Assembly: GCF_000964225.1 (NCBI RefSeq)
Contig: NZ_BAMZ01000014.1
Span: 140,482 to 204,481, forward strand
Length of the DNA stretch: 64,000 nt
Direction: 5' to 3'
Origin: Acetobacter syzygii
Lineage (GTDB): Bacteria; Pseudomonadota; Alphaproteobacteria; Acetobacterales; Acetobacteraceae
Below, piece by piece: positions 11,199-20,914 of the stretch. The translations under genes were made by a program, and so were the position numbers. The notes beneath the pieces are model-generated. The model was not told the DNA's origin. It saw only the letters and a program-made list of their open reading frames with translations, and made no database searches. Position 1 is the stretch's first letter. Each line of letters starts with the position of its first letter.

Positions 11199-11951
11199 AT
11201 GATGTCGCCAGCAGGCATTACCTCTCCCTCTGGAGAGTCCAGCGAATGGGATCGCGATGCCGCCCTGACCACCGCACGCCTGCTGCTTGAAATCAAAGCA
11301 GTCAATTTCCGCCCCGAAGAACCCTACACCCTCACATCGGGTTGGAAGTCACCCGTTTACATCGATTGCCGCCGGATTATCTTCTTCCCTCGCGCCCGGG
11401 CAAAAATTGTTGAACTGGGTGTGGAAAAAATCGGTCGTCACGTTGGCTACGAAAGTCTGGAAGCCATTGTGGGGGGAGAAACCGCAGGCATTCCATTTGC
11501 CGCATGGATGGCTGACCGTATGCTGCTGCCCATGGCCTATGTTCGCAAAAAACCGAAAGGTTTTGGCCGCAACGCCCAAATCGAAGGTGATGTGCCAGAA
11601 AACATGCGGACTCTTCTGGTAGAAGACCTGACCACCGATGGTGCTTCCAAGGTGCAGTTTGCCAATGCCCTGCGTAACGCCGGTGCCATTGTGAACCATG
11701 CCTTTGTGGTATTCTACTACGGTGTATTCCCCGGCGCACAGCAGACACTCACGGACATGAACGTCGCCCTGCATTCCCTGTGCACATGGTGGGACGTGCT
11801 GGAAGCCTGCTCCACCCGCCCCTACTTCTCCGAAGAAGCGGCATCCGAAGTCCGTCGCTTTCTGGAAGATCCCTGTGGCTGGTCCGCACGCCGCGGTGGT
11901 GTAGGCAGCCTGGAAGAAGCGGCTGAATTTAAGGCACGCAAGGACAAATAA
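11199..11951 (+). CDS. pyrE: Orotate phosphoribosyltransferase
   Basis: Makes OMP from orotate and PRPP in pyrimidine synthesis. The N-terminal substrate region reads YTLTSGWKSPVYIDCR, and the PRPP-binding loop is LLVEDLTTDGASK at about residues 138-150. At 250 residues it has a C-terminal extension compared with the compact 210-residue enzymes. A ribosome site (AAGGA) lies 8 bases before ATG 11199. murI follows after 4 bases and is likely cotranscribed. The gap before it (10972-11198) is about 230 bases; I see no recognisable riboswitch there. Confidence 0.95.
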   Translation: MMSPAGITSPSGESSEWDRDAALTTARLLLEIKAVNFRPEEPYTLTSGWKSPVYIDCRRIIFFPRARAKIVELGVEKIGRHVGYESLEAIVGGETAGIPFAAWMADRMLLPMAYVRKKPKGFGRNAQIEGDVPENMRTLLVEDLTTDGASKVQFANALRNAGAIVNHAFVVFYYGVFPGAQQTLTDMNVALHSLCTWWDVLEACSTRPYFSEEAASEVRRFLEDPCGWSARRGGVGSLEEAAEFKARKDK

Positions 11952-11955
11952 CACC

Positions 11956-12819
11956 GTGCACACGCCTGGCCCCGTACTATCTGCTCCCTACCGTGTTCTT
12001 GCATTTGACTCGGGCATTGGTGGGCTTGGCATTGTACGGGCCATGCGTGCGCTCTCCCCCCATATCCGGGTTGACTATCTGGCTGACACCGCCGTCTTTC
12101 CTTACGGTGAGCAAGAAGATGCGATGTTAATTGAACGCATCATCTCCCTTGTGTCTCAGGCCATAACACGCCTACGCCCGCAAGCGGTGGTTATTGCGTG
12201 CAATACGGCCAGCACGCTTGCACTGGATGCCCTGCGGCTGGCGTGCCCCACCATTCCATTTATTGGCTGTGTGCCCCCTATCCGATGGGCAGCACGGCAG
12301 ACCAAAACCGGGGTTATTGGCCTCCTTGCCACCAGCGCGACCGTCCGCCGCCCTTACCTTACGCAATTACAAACGCTCTATGCACCAGACTGCACCCTGA
12401 TTGCCCATGCAGCCCCACGCCTTGCAAGTTATGCGGAGCAGGTTTTTAGGGGCTACCTCGTCCCTGATCAGGCCATTTATGCGGATATTGAAGGGCTTTT
12501 TAAGCACCCCGATTCTGCACGGCTGGATGCCATTGGCATTGGCTGCACACATTATACTTTTGTGCTGGATATTCTCCGCAACCTAACGCCATCCACCATA
12601 ACATGGCTGGACCCGGCCGAAGCTGTTGCCCGCCAATGTGGCACGGTCCTGCAAACTCTTCCCCCCTGCACGGCAAATGCGGGTGGGCCTGAGCAGGCAT
12701 GGTTTACAGCCTGCCCGGCAGATGCCGCAGCACTAGCCGCACATCTGCCTGCCTATGGCTTTCAGGGCATCAGTCTGTGGGAAGAGCAGGCAGTACCGCA
12801 ACGGGCCTGCCCAGCCTAA
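11956..12819 (+). CDS. murI: Glutamate racemase
   Basis: Interconverts L- and D-glutamate to supply peptidoglycan synthesis. The racemase blocks are FDSGIGGL at about residues 17-24, the first catalytic cysteine in IACNTAST (C82) and the second in GIGCTHY (about C197). A GTG start at 11956 follows the pyrE stop by 4 bases. It converges on the polyprenyl synthase gene; in the 79-base gap a short inverted repeat (TCGGGA-ATTC-TCCCGA type) is visible without a T run. Confidence 0.94.
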   Translation: MHTPGPVLSAPYRVLAFDSGIGGLGIVRAMRALSPHIRVDYLADTAVFPYGEQEDAMLIERIISLVSQAITRLRPQAVVIACNTASTLALDALRLACPTIPFIGCVPPIRWAARQTKTGVIGLLATSATVRRPYLTQLQTLYAPDCTLIAHAAPRLASYAEQVFRGYLVPDQAIYADIEGLFKHPDSARLDAIGIGCTHYTFVLDILRNLTPSTITWLDPAEAVARQCGTVLQTLPPCTANAGGPEQAWFTACPADAAALAAHLPAYGFQGISLWEEQAVPQRACPA

Positions 12820-12898
12820 AAAACATTACAGCATTACCCCTGACAGGGATCGGGAATTCTCCCGACCAACCTTGCCAGAGGCACGCTGCAACACGCGC

Positions 12899-13969
12899 CT
12901 AGCTGGCGCGGCTTGCGGAGTAGCTGGCTGTTTCCAGCAACAGGGCCTTCAGATCACTTTCAGGGAAGTCACGCAGGGCTTCACGCGCCAGAGCCGCGTA
13001 ATCCTCGGCTTTGAGCAGAGTGATCCCAATCGCATCTGTCTGGGCAATACGGGCCAAGGCTGCATCCAGATCTTCTGGCTGCTGGTCGCATTCCTCAATC
13101 ACCCGCCGCCAGAATACACGGTCCTCCTCGCTCCCGGCCTCGTAAGCAGCCAGAACGGGCAAGGTAACCTTGCCTTCCTTAAAGTCGTCGCCAACTTCCT
13201 TACCCAGTATGGCCTGATCGGCAGAATAATCCAGTGCATCATCCACAAGCTGGAATGCCATGCCCAGATTGGCACCATACACCCGCAGAGCTTCGCGCTC
13301 CCTGGGAGTGACGTCGCCAATAACCGCGCCGGATTCGCAGGCCGCAGCAAACAGCGCCGCAGTTTTGCCATAGATAACCTGAAGATACTGTTCCACAGAG
13401 GTGGAAAGGTCATTCTGCGTGGTCATTTGCATGACCTCGCCTTCCGCCAGTGTGGCAGACGCAGCGGAGAGAATCGCCATGACATCCAGCGACGCATCAG
13501 CCGTTAATATCTGGAATGAGCGGGCAAACAGAAAGTCCCCGACCAGAACGGAGGCCTTGTTGCCAAAAATGGCATTGGCACTGGCCAGACCGCGGCGGAG
13601 CTGGCTGTCGTCCACAACATCATCATGCAACAGGGTTGCTGTATGAATGAACTCAACGCAGGCGGCAATTTCCACATGCCGCATACGCCCGTCCTGATTG
13701 TTGTAACCACACAACCGTGCGGAAGCGAGAGTCAGCAGTGGCCGCAGCCTCTTGCCGCCAGCGGCAACAAGATGCGCAGCTAACTGCGGAATAAGCGCTA
13801 CGGAACTTTGCATGCGGTCCACAATGACCTGATTACATGCCTGCATATCCGCAGCGAGATAATCAGCCAGCGCCTTAAGGCCGGCTTCCCCTGGTTTACT
13901 CACAGAAACTCCAGATCCATCCTGGCTCGCGGCACTGTCTTTTTCCGACAGACTGACTGCAACACCCAA
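12899..13969 (-). CDS. ispB: Polyprenyl diphosphate synthase (ubiquinone side chain)
   Basis: Trans-prenyltransferase that extends farnesyl or geranylgeranyl diphosphate to the long side chain of ubiquinone. The first aspartate-rich motif is LLHDDVVDDSQLRRG and the second is QLVDDALDYS; the substrate region GGKRLRPLL is also present. The frame begins with TTG at 13969, preceded by a GGGGGA ribosome site at suitable spacing. Which chain length it makes (octa-, nona- or decaprenyl) cannot be read by eye. It is divergent from a TrmN6-like methylase gene, an arrangement common in alphaproteobacteria. Confidence 0.92.
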   Translation of the reverse strand: MGVAVSLSEKDSAASQDGSGVSVSKPGEAGLKALADYLAADMQACNQVIVDRMQSSVALIPQLAAHLVAAGGKRLRPLLTLASARLCGYNNQDGRMRHVEIAACVEFIHTATLLHDDVVDDSQLRRGLASANAIFGNKASVLVGDFLFARSFQILTADASLDVMAILSAASATLAEGEVMQMTTQNDLSTSVEQYLQVIYGKTAALFAAACESGAVIGDVTPREREALRVYGANLGMAFQLVDDALDYSADQAILGKEVGDDFKEGKVTLPVLAAYEAGSEEDRVFWRRVIEECDQQPEDLDAALARIAQTDAIGITLLKAEDYAALAREALRDFPESDLKALLLETASYSASRAS

Positions 13970-14070
13970 ATGCTATTCCCCCAGCCATGGGATGAGTTGA
14001 CGTTCTCTTATATGCGAGGCACCTGAAAAACGGTCAAGCACCAACAAATTCAAGCCAGCCAGATACAGCG

Positions 14071-14826
14071 ATGCACGCAGCACCATCAAGCCACCTTCCA
14101 GCCACCTCGCACGGGACTCTCCTGCGTGGACGTATAGCTTACAGCCAGTTCCAGCAAGGCTACCGTACAGGGCTTGAGCCTATTCTTATGGCCGCAGCCG
14201 TTCCCGCACGCCACGGACAGCATGTTCTGGAGGTTGGCTGTGGAGCTGGCGCAGGGCTGTTATGCCTGATGCACCGGGTACCCGATCTGTTTGGAACCGG
14301 AATAGAGAAAGACTCCGCAACAGCCGAACTGGCCCAGTGTAATCTGCTTTCCAACAAAAAAGACCAAGCCACTGTGCTTGCGGCATCTTTTCCCGAAGGT
14401 GTGCCCGAGGCCATGCGCTTTGACCACTGCATGACCAACCCTCCGTGGCACGCCACCACAGGTACGGCCTCCCCCGAACCACGCCGCGACCTTGCACGCA
14501 GGATGGGTATGCACACCCTGCCTTTATGGATCAAAGGGGCAGCCAACATTCTGCGCCACAAAGGCAGCCTCACACTTGCACTCCCCACCGCCCTGACGGA
14601 CCGGGCCATAGCGGAGCTGGTTACCAATGGTTTTGGAGGGATTACCCTTTACCCCTTTTGGCCCAAGGTAAACCGTGAGGCACGCATTCTGCTGGTACAG
14701 GCACGCCTTGGCGTAAAAAGCCCTGCACGCGTACTGTCCGGGCTTGTTCTGCACGAGGCTGACGGTGCTTTTACGCCACAGGCACGGGATGTGCTGGAAA
14801 ACGGAACAGCATTACCCGGCCTGTAA
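14071..14826 (+). CDS. TrmN6-like adenine-N6 methyltransferase
   Basis: A 251-residue SAM-dependent methylase. The SAM site is LEVGCGAGAGLLCL and the catalytic motif is NPPW at residues 123-126, as in N6-adenine or N5-glutamine methylases of the small-MTase fold. E. coli TrmN6 methylates A37 of tRNA-Val; this is the likely but unproven role. The start at ATG 14071 gives an N-terminus of about 20 polar residues before the conserved GRIAYSQFQQGYRTGLEP region. It converges on nrdB with a 26-base gap. Confidence 0.85.
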   Translation: MHAAPSSHLPATSHGTLLRGRIAYSQFQQGYRTGLEPILMAAAVPARHGQHVLEVGCGAGAGLLCLMHRVPDLFGTGIEKDSATAELAQCNLLSNKKDQATVLAASFPEGVPEAMRFDHCMTNPPWHATTGTASPEPRRDLARRMGMHTLPLWIKGAANILRHKGSLTLALPTALTDRAIAELVTNGFGGITLYPFWPKVNREARILLVQARLGVKSPARVLSGLVLHEADGAFTPQARDVLENGTALPGL

Positions 14827-14852
14827 AAACACCGCGCTCACTCAGTTCATTA

Positions 14853-15869
14853 TTACGCGAAAACAGAGCTTTCAAAAGCTTCTTCCCATGTTCCCATGGT
14901 GGAAGCCCGGCTGTATTCGGTCGAACGGTTTTCAAAGAAGTTGGCATGTTCAACAGCGTTAAGCATATCGTCCAGCCAGGGCAACGGATTGGTGGTCGTA
15001 TTGTAAACCGGGTCCAGCCCAAGCTGGGTCAGGCGGCGGTCTGCAATAAAGTGGATGTAGGTTTTAACCTGAGCCGCATCCAGACCTTCCACCGGCCCCA
15101 TTTCAAACGCGAGATCAATAAAGGCTTCCTCGTGTTCAACAATGGTTTTGCAGATATCGGTCAGTTCATTCCGCAGTTTTTCGGTCCAGATATGCGGGTT
15201 TTCCTGAATGAACACGCGGAACAGACGAATGATGGACAGGCAGTGCAAGGTCTCGTCCCGCACAGACCAGGACACAATCTGCCCCATACCCTTAAGCTTG
15301 TTAAAGCGCGGGAAGTTCAACAGAATGGCAAAGGACGCAAAAAGCTGTAGCCCTTCGGTAAAGGCCCCAAAGGCTGCCAGAGTTTTGGCGATTTCATGCT
15401 TACTGTCCACGGTAAAGGACTGCATGTAATCGTATTTATCCTTCATTTCCTTGTACTTAAGGAATGCAGAATATTCTTCCTCGGGCATACCCAGCGTATC
15501 CAGCAGATAGCTGTAGGCCGCAATATGAATGGTCTCGATGTTGGAAAAGGCCGAGAGCATCATCAACACTTCAGTCGGCTTAAATACCCGGCTGTAGTGC
15601 TTCATGTAGCAGTTGTTGACCTCCACATCCGACTGGGTGAAGAAGCGGAAAATCTGGGTTACAAGGTGGCGTTCGCCCTCATTGAGCACCCGGTGCCAGT
15701 CTTTAACATCATCCGCCAGAGGCACTTCTTCGGGCAGCCAGTGTACGCGCTGCTGCGTTAGCCACGCATCATACGCCCATGGGTACCGAAACGGCTTGTA
15801 CACCGGGTTGGCTGTAAGCAGGTCAAACCGTTGTTCCTGCGGCTCCTGTCCGGTCTTATGCTCGCTCAT
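14853..15869 (-). CDS. nrdB: Class I ribonucleotide reductase, beta subunit
   Basis: Radical-generating subunit of the class I reductase. Metal-ligand segments are visible: QSDVEV, NIETIHIAAYSYL (Glu, His and the candidate radical Tyr) and VRDETLH. Start set at ATG 15869 because GGGAGG lies at ideal spacing; an upstream ATG at 15914 has none. This gives 338 residues. The C-terminus (EESFESSVFA-like tail) should dock on NrdA. It is 81 bases downstream of nrdA and clearly in its operon. I see no ATP-cone domain at its N-terminus. Confidence 0.95.
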   Translation of the reverse strand: MSEHKTGQEPQEQRFDLLTANPVYKPFRYPWAYDAWLTQQRVHWLPEEVPLADDVKDWHRVLNEGERHLVTQIFRFFTQSDVEVNNCYMKHYSRVFKPTEVLMMLSAFSNIETIHIAAYSYLLDTLGMPEEEYSAFLKYKEMKDKYDYMQSFTVDSKHEIAKTLAAFGAFTEGLQLFASFAILLNFPRFNKLKGMGQIVSWSVRDETLHCLSIIRLFRVFIQENPHIWTEKLRNELTDICKTIVEHEEAFIDLAFEMGPVEGLDAAQVKTYIHFIADRRLTQLGLDPVYNTTTNPLPWLDDMLNAVEHANFFENRSTEYSRASTMGTWEEAFESSVFA

Positions 15870-15950
15870 TGTGCCTCCCTCGGGCGGCACCACCGGGGGA
15901 AACCGCCACGCCATTACATCTGGAAAAAAGAATTGATGGCTGACCTGCCG

Positions 15951-17894
15951 TTACTGGCAGGCCAGGCACTCATCATAATTGTTTGTATTACCACCGGCGG
16001 CATGGTCCGCTGCGGCCTGCTCGGCAACTCCAGCCCCAAGCACTTCGGACTTACTCAGCACGTTGCTCACCGTATCCGCCCGCTGGATGGACAGGCTGCG
16101 GCAGTAATAAAGAGACTTCAGTCCCTTCTTCCATGCCTGGAAGTGGATCTGGTGCAGGTCGCGCTTATGCACATCTGCTGGCAGGAACAGATTAACCGAC
16201 TGCGCCTGACAGATATAGGGCTGGCGGTCAGCAGCGTGTTCGACAATCCAGCGCTGATCCAGCTCAAACGCGGTTTTAAACACGTCTTTTTCCTGCTGGG
16301 TCAAAAAGTCCAGATGCTGGACGCTCCCTTTACTGGTGGTAATGGAAGACCATACCTCTGGTGTGTCCTGCCCTTTTTCCACCAGCAGCTTCAACAGGTG
16401 GCGGTTACGCACCGTAAAGGAACCAGACAGGGTTTTCTGCAAGAACACATTGGCTGCAATCGGCTCAATACCGGGGCTGGCGTTCCCTGCAATAATGGAA
16501 ATGGACGCCGTGGGCGCAATAGCCATTTTGTTGGAAAACCGCTCCTGTATGCCATATTCCTCGGCATCCGGGCAGGGGCCACGCAGCTCTGCCAGATGGC
16601 GGGAGGCGGCATCAGCCTGCTCGCGAATATGTTTGAAAATTTTGCGATTCCAGACTTTGGCAATCACGCTTTCAAACGGCACGTTCTTGGCTTGCAGGAA
16701 CGAGTGGAAGCCCATAACCCCCAATCCCACGGAACGTTCGCGCATGGCGGCGTATTTGGCCCGCTCCATATCCTCTGGAGCACGGTCAATAAAGTCCTGC
16801 AGCACGTTATCGAGGAAAAGCATAACATCCTCAATAAACTGAGGATTATCAGACCATTCGTCCCATGTTTCCAGATTAAGGGAGGACAGGCAGCAAACGG
16901 CTGTCCGCGCCTTGCCGTGGTGGTCTATGCCGGTTGGCAGGGTAATTTCCGAACACAGGTTGGAGGTTTTGACTTCCAACCCGGCCAGCTTGTGATGTTC
17001 GGGGCGGGCGTTGTTCACATGGTCGGAATAGACAATGTAAGGCTCGCCCTGCTCCATACGGGCTGTGAGAATACGGATCCACAACCCACGAGCAGAAATT
17101 TTGCGGATAACCGAGCTATCCTTGGGAGAAAGCAGTGCCCATTCATCATCCGCTTCTACCGCACGCATGAACGCATCGGACACCAGAATACCGTGGTGGA
17201 GGTTCAGCGCCTTACGGTTGGGGTCTCCCCCCGTTGGGCGGCGGATTTCTATGAACTCTTCAATTTCAGGGTGCCAGACAGGCAGGTAAACCGCAGCAGA
17301 CCCCCGGCGCAATGACCCTTGGGAAATTGCGAGTGTCAGGCTGTCCATCACGCGGATGAACGGAATAACACCGGATGTTTTACCGTTGCGGCCTACATTC
17401 TCGCCAATGGAGCGCAGGTTGCCCCAGTAGGAACCAATGCCCCCGCCTTTGCTGGCCAGCCACACATTCTCGTTCCACAGATCGACAATGCCTTTAAGGC
17501 TATCGCTGGCTTCATTCAGAAAGCATGAAATAGGCAGCCCACGGGTAGTGCCACCGTTGGACAGCACCGGCGTTGCGGGCATGAACCAATGGCGGCTGAT
17601 ATAATCGTAAATCCGCTGCGCATGGGCGGCATCTGCTCCATAATAGGAGGCCACACGCCCGAACAGGTCCTGATAACTTTCATCTGGCAGCAGGTAGCGG
17701 TTATCCAGAGTAGCCTTGCCAAAGGGGGTCAGCAGAGCATCGCGCGAGCGGTCCACACGGACCTGATGGTGCCCCGGAAGCTGCACCATATCCTGCATCT
17801 GCTCAGCACCGAACAGATCAGGCTCCTCCACCGAGCCTGATGCTCCTGAATGGGAACGACGAACGTCATTCTCATGCACGTCAATCAGACTCAT
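15951..17894 (-). CDS. nrdA: Class I ribonucleotide reductase, alpha subunit
   Basis: Catalytic subunit that reduces ribonucleoside diphosphates. Radical and redox residues are visible: cysteine in PISCFLNE, the SNLCSEI triad (Asn, Cys, Glu), a second cysteine in TAVCCLSSL, and the C-terminal shuttle pair in ECLACQ. ATG 17894 has a GGAGAG ribosome site 8 bases upstream and gives 647 residues. That is roughly 100 shorter than E. coli NrdA because no ATP-cone precedes the catalytic barrel, so dATP feedback through a cone appears to be missing. A 22-base perfect palindrome lies about 90 bases upstream. Confidence 0.95.
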   Translation of the reverse strand: MSLIDVHENDVRRSHSGASGSVEEPDLFGAEQMQDMVQLPGHHQVRVDRSRDALLTPFGKATLDNRYLLPDESYQDLFGRVASYYGADAAHAQRIYDYISRHWFMPATPVLSNGGTTRGLPISCFLNEASDSLKGIVDLWNENVWLASKGGGIGSYWGNLRSIGENVGRNGKTSGVIPFIRVMDSLTLAISQGSLRRGSAAVYLPVWHPEIEEFIEIRRPTGGDPNRKALNLHHGILVSDAFMRAVEADDEWALLSPKDSSVIRKISARGLWIRILTARMEQGEPYIVYSDHVNNARPEHHKLAGLEVKTSNLCSEITLPTGIDHHGKARTAVCCLSSLNLETWDEWSDNPQFIEDVMLFLDNVLQDFIDRAPEDMERAKYAAMRERSVGLGVMGFHSFLQAKNVPFESVIAKVWNRKIFKHIREQADAASRHLAELRGPCPDAEEYGIQERFSNKMAIAPTASISIIAGNASPGIEPIAANVFLQKTLSGSFTVRNRHLLKLLVEKGQDTPEVWSSITTSKGSVQHLDFLTQQEKDVFKTAFELDQRWIVEHAADRQPYICQAQSVNLFLPADVHKRDLHQIHFQAWKKGLKSLYYCRSLSIQRADTVSNVLSKSEVLGAGVAEQAAADHAAGGNTNNYDECLACQ

Positions 17895-17953
17895 GGTTTT
17901 AACTCTCCGGTTTTTGCAAACGATTATGGGAATAAGCCCATGTGAGGGCACAC

Positions 17954-18010
17954 CACATATCGGGTTAACGCCACTCTTTGTCCCCCATATCTAGATATGG
18001 GGGGCATATC
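17954..18010 (-). promoter_or_regulatory. Candidate operator of nrdAB (perfect palindrome with satellite half-sites)
   Basis: A perfect 22-base palindrome occupies 17982-18003 (CCCCCATATCT then its complement). The half-site CATATC recurs at 17956-17961, 30 bases away, and again at 18005-18010. Its position upstream of nrdA and the repeated AT-core half-sites are like NrdR boxes, which come in pairs about three helical turns apart, but the sequence is not a clean match to the consensus I know. An NrdR or other repressor site is inferred. Confidence 0.5.
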
Positions 18011-18097
18011 CAGCGAAAATTTTGCATCCAGCAGGCAATTAAAACTTGCCTTCAAAAAAATGGCTGTTCTCTCCTGCTTCCTTGCTGGTTAAATTTT

Positions 18098-19078
18098 TTA
18101 GCTCCCTCCGATCAGTCCGGACTGCTCCATCAGGCGGCGCGATGTGGTGATTCCCTCCGCCACAGCCAGTGCTGCCGCCAGTGCGCGCCGCCCGGCCACG
18201 GCATCCACCACTACGGGGGCACCATGCACGCAGGAAGCCACAAAAGCCTGATGCTCCGCAAACAGCGAATCATGCTCTTTCCAGCTTATGCTCTCGCGCC
18301 GGAAGCCGCCGGTTCCTGGGAGTGGCAGACCACGCTCACGCCCGATCATACTAAGCTCCCGCTTAACAAAATCTGCCGACAGATAGCCCTCTTCGGAGAA
18401 AAGGCGCATCCGCCGCTCGGTTTTGAGCGATATGCGGCTCGCTGTAATGCTGGCGACACACCCGTTCTCAAACCGTACGCGGGCATTGGCAATATCTTCA
18501 TGCGCGGAACTGACCGCAGCACCAAGCGCATCCACCTGCGCTATCGGGCTATCCACAATGGCCAGAACCAGATCCAGATCATGGATCATAAGATCCAGAA
18601 TGACTGACACATCCGTACCACGCGGCTTGTACGGCGCTATGCGCGTGGCCTCTATATAAAGCGGTCGGGTAATCCGCTGGGTAATGGCATCATGCTCGGC
18701 GGAATAGCGCAACAAATGCCCGACCTGGCACACCAGACCACTTTGCTGCGCTAGAGTAACCAGCATGTCCGCCTGCTCCAGCGTTGCGGCAACTGGTTTT
18801 TCCACCAGCACATGCCGCCCGGCACGCAACGCCTGCACGGCAAGATCAAAATGGAATTCGGCAGGGGCTGCCACCACCACGGCATCGGACTGCGCCAGAA
18901 GGGTTTCCACATCCGCCACAACGGAGCACCCCGCCTCGCGCGCAACCAGTTGGGCACGCGCCATGTCGGGGTCAAACACACCGGAAAGGGTCTCGCCCGG
19001 TACGTCCCGTATTTTTAACGCATGGTAACGCCCAAAATGCCCAGCCCCGATAACCCCTACACGCAGCGTTGTGCTCAT
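18098..19078 (-). CDS. Gfo/Idh/MocA-family oxidoreductase
   Basis: NAD(P)-dependent sugar or cyclitol dehydrogenase family, 326 residues. The Rossmann motif is GVIGAGHFGRYH near the N-terminus, the family EKP motif is at residues 93-95, and a likely catalytic histidine is in DLMIHDLDLV. ATG 19078 has AGGAACAG just upstream; the frame continues further 5' but without conserved residues. The substrate is not determinable; some relatives act on UDP-sugars for the cell envelope. The stretch 19079-19330 between it and secD (about 250 bases) holds nothing else I recognise. Confidence 0.85.
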   Translation of the reverse strand: MSTTLRVGVIGAGHFGRYHALKIRDVPGETLSGVFDPDMARAQLVAREAGCSVVADVETLLAQSDAVVVAAPAEFHFDLAVQALRAGRHVLVEKPVAATLEQADMLVTLAQQSGLVCQVGHLLRYSAEHDAITQRITRPLYIEATRIAPYKPRGTDVSVILDLMIHDLDLVLAIVDSPIAQVDALGAAVSSAHEDIANARVRFENGCVASITASRISLKTERRMRLFSEEGYLSADFVKRELSMIGRERGLPLPGTGGFRRESISWKEHDSLFAEHQAFVASCVHGAPVVVDAVAGRRALAAALAVAEGITTSRRLMEQSGLIGGS

Positions 19079-19330
19079 CTGTTCCTGCCCTTGCCTGTCT
19101 GGCCAGTTTTTATTCCCCTCCAGCCGTAGCAGGCCCGCCCGCGAATGCAAACACGCCCTCCACCCACCCCTCAGGCATCTGCCATGCTGCCCCTCTTTGC
19201 CGTGATGTGATGCGCATGAGCCACGCAAAAAGAACGAAAACGCAAAGCATTCCACCCATAAGCACGCGAACGGGTTGCATCTATTGGGGTTGAACGGCAT
19301 GTTCCGGGCAGCAAAACTGCAAGCGATCAG

Positions 19331-20896
19331 GTGAGAATGTATTACAGCCGCCTCAAACTGGCCTCGGTACTGGGCGTATGCCTGTTAGGCCTGCTGCTGT
19401 GCCTGCCCAACGGCATGCGCAAGCCGCTCCCTTCCATACCATGGCGACAGATCCATCTGGGACTGGATCTGCGGGGCGGTTCCTACCTGCTCATGCAGGT
19501 TGATCTGCAAAGCCTGACACACGACAGGTTGCAAACCCTCTCGGAAAACACGCGGGATGCGCTGCTTAACGCGCATCTTGGCTACCAGAACATTACGGTC
19601 GATGCCCAGAAGGGCGTGATCAGCTTTATGCCCCGCTCCGCCTCTGAAGCCGATGCAGACGTAGCCGCACTGAACGCGCTGCCTCGCGCAGTGCCCAATG
19701 AATTCAGTGTTAGCAGGCGCGAAGATGGCAGCATTGCCCTTGTGCTGGCTCCCGAATCCATCCGCACCCGTGCGCGTGAAGCGGTAACCCAGTCCATTGA
19801 GATCGTGCGCCGCCGTATTGACGGCACAGGAGCCGTGGACCCCGAAATTACCCGGCAGGGCGATGACCGCATTGTGGTGGAACTACCCGGCATAAGCGAC
19901 CCGGACCGGATTAAGGCCCTTTTGGGCACCACCGCCAAAATGAGCTTCCATCTGGTGGATGCCAACCCGCTGCACGCAACCTATCCGCCGCAGGGTGTTA
20001 GCCTCCTCCAGATGGCCAACCCGGCAGAGGGCGGCCCCCTGCCCGTGTTTGACCATGTGGATGTGGACGGCTCTGACCTGACCAACGCAGGCGCTGTTAT
20101 TGACCAGCAGAGCGGTAAATGGGCTGTCAGCTTTTCCTTCGATTCGACTGGCACCCATGCCTTTGCAGCTGTAACGCAGGCCAACGTGGGCAAGCGATTC
20201 GCCATTGTGCTGGATAACAAGATTATCGAAGCGCCTGTGATTATGAGCCCCATTACAGGTGGTAATGGCCAGATTACCGGCGGCTTTGATGCCCAGAAAG
20301 CGACTGATCTGGCCCTTATGCTCCGTGCAGGCGCATTACCCGCCCCCCTGAGTGTTATTGAACAACGCTCCATTGGGCCTTCGCTGGGGGCAGATTCCAT
20401 TCGCGCAGGGATCATCAGTCTGGCCGTCGGCTTTATTATGGTCGTCGCCTTTATGGTTCTGTTTTATGGCCGTTTTGGCTGGTATGCGGACTTTGCCCTG
20501 CTGGCCAATTTGGTGCTGATGGTGGCCATTCTCTCGCTCTTTGAAGCCACACTGACCTTGCCGGGTATGGCGGGCATGTTGCTTACACTGGGCATGGCAG
20601 TGGACGCCAACATCCTGATTAACGAACGCATCCGTGAAGAGATTGCCCGTGGGCGCACCCCGCTGGCAGCCATGCAGACAGGTTTTGAAAAAGCCACCTC
20701 CACCATTATCGACAGTAACGCCACGGCCCTGCTGGCCCACGTTATGCTGTTTGTTTTTGGCACAGGTCCGGTCCGTGGGTTTGCGCTCACCATTACCATT
20801 GGCATTGTGACCACACTGTTCACCACCCTGCTGCTCTCCCGCATGCTCATGGCCCGCTGGTATGCGCGTACGCGCCCAACCAGCCTGCCGGTTTGA
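19331..20896 (+). CDS. secD: Protein translocase subunit SecD
   Basis: Membrane subunit that uses the proton-motive force to help pull proteins through SecYEG. An N-terminal membrane helix is followed by the D1 signature GLDLRGGSYLLMQVD, a large periplasmic domain, and five more helices near the C-terminus (LAVGFIMVVAFMVLFYG and following), ending with the FGTGPVRGFALT region. The frame opens at GTG 19331; ATG 19337 is an alternative start two codons in. 521 residues, normal for short-type SecD. yajC is not adjacent. secF follows after 18 bases. Confidence 0.96.
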   Translation: MRMYYSRLKLASVLGVCLLGLLLCLPNGMRKPLPSIPWRQIHLGLDLRGGSYLLMQVDLQSLTHDRLQTLSENTRDALLNAHLGYQNITVDAQKGVISFMPRSASEADADVAALNALPRAVPNEFSVSRREDGSIALVLAPESIRTRAREAVTQSIEIVRRRIDGTGAVDPEITRQGDDRIVVELPGISDPDRIKALLGTTAKMSFHLVDANPLHATYPPQGVSLLQMANPAEGGPLPVFDHVDVDGSDLTNAGAVIDQQSGKWAVSFSFDSTGTHAFAAVTQANVGKRFAIVLDNKIIEAPVIMSPITGGNGQITGGFDAQKATDLALMLRAGALPAPLSVIEQRSIGPSLGADSIRAGIISLAVGFIMVVAFMVLFYGRFGWYADFALLANLVLMVAILSLFEATLTLPGMAGMLLTLGMAVDANILINERIREEIARGRTPLAAMQTGFEKATSTIIDSNATALLAHVMLFVFGTGPVRGFALTITIGIVTTLFTTLLLSRMLMARWYARTRPTSLPV

Positions 20897-20914
20897 AGAA
20901 ACGAGGCGCTACTT

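Noticed and set aside
15831..17315. A 494-codon open frame on the plus strand across nrdA
   Set aside because: It is antisense to clearly conserved nrdA, has no domain or ribosome site, and arises from the codon bias of the real gene.
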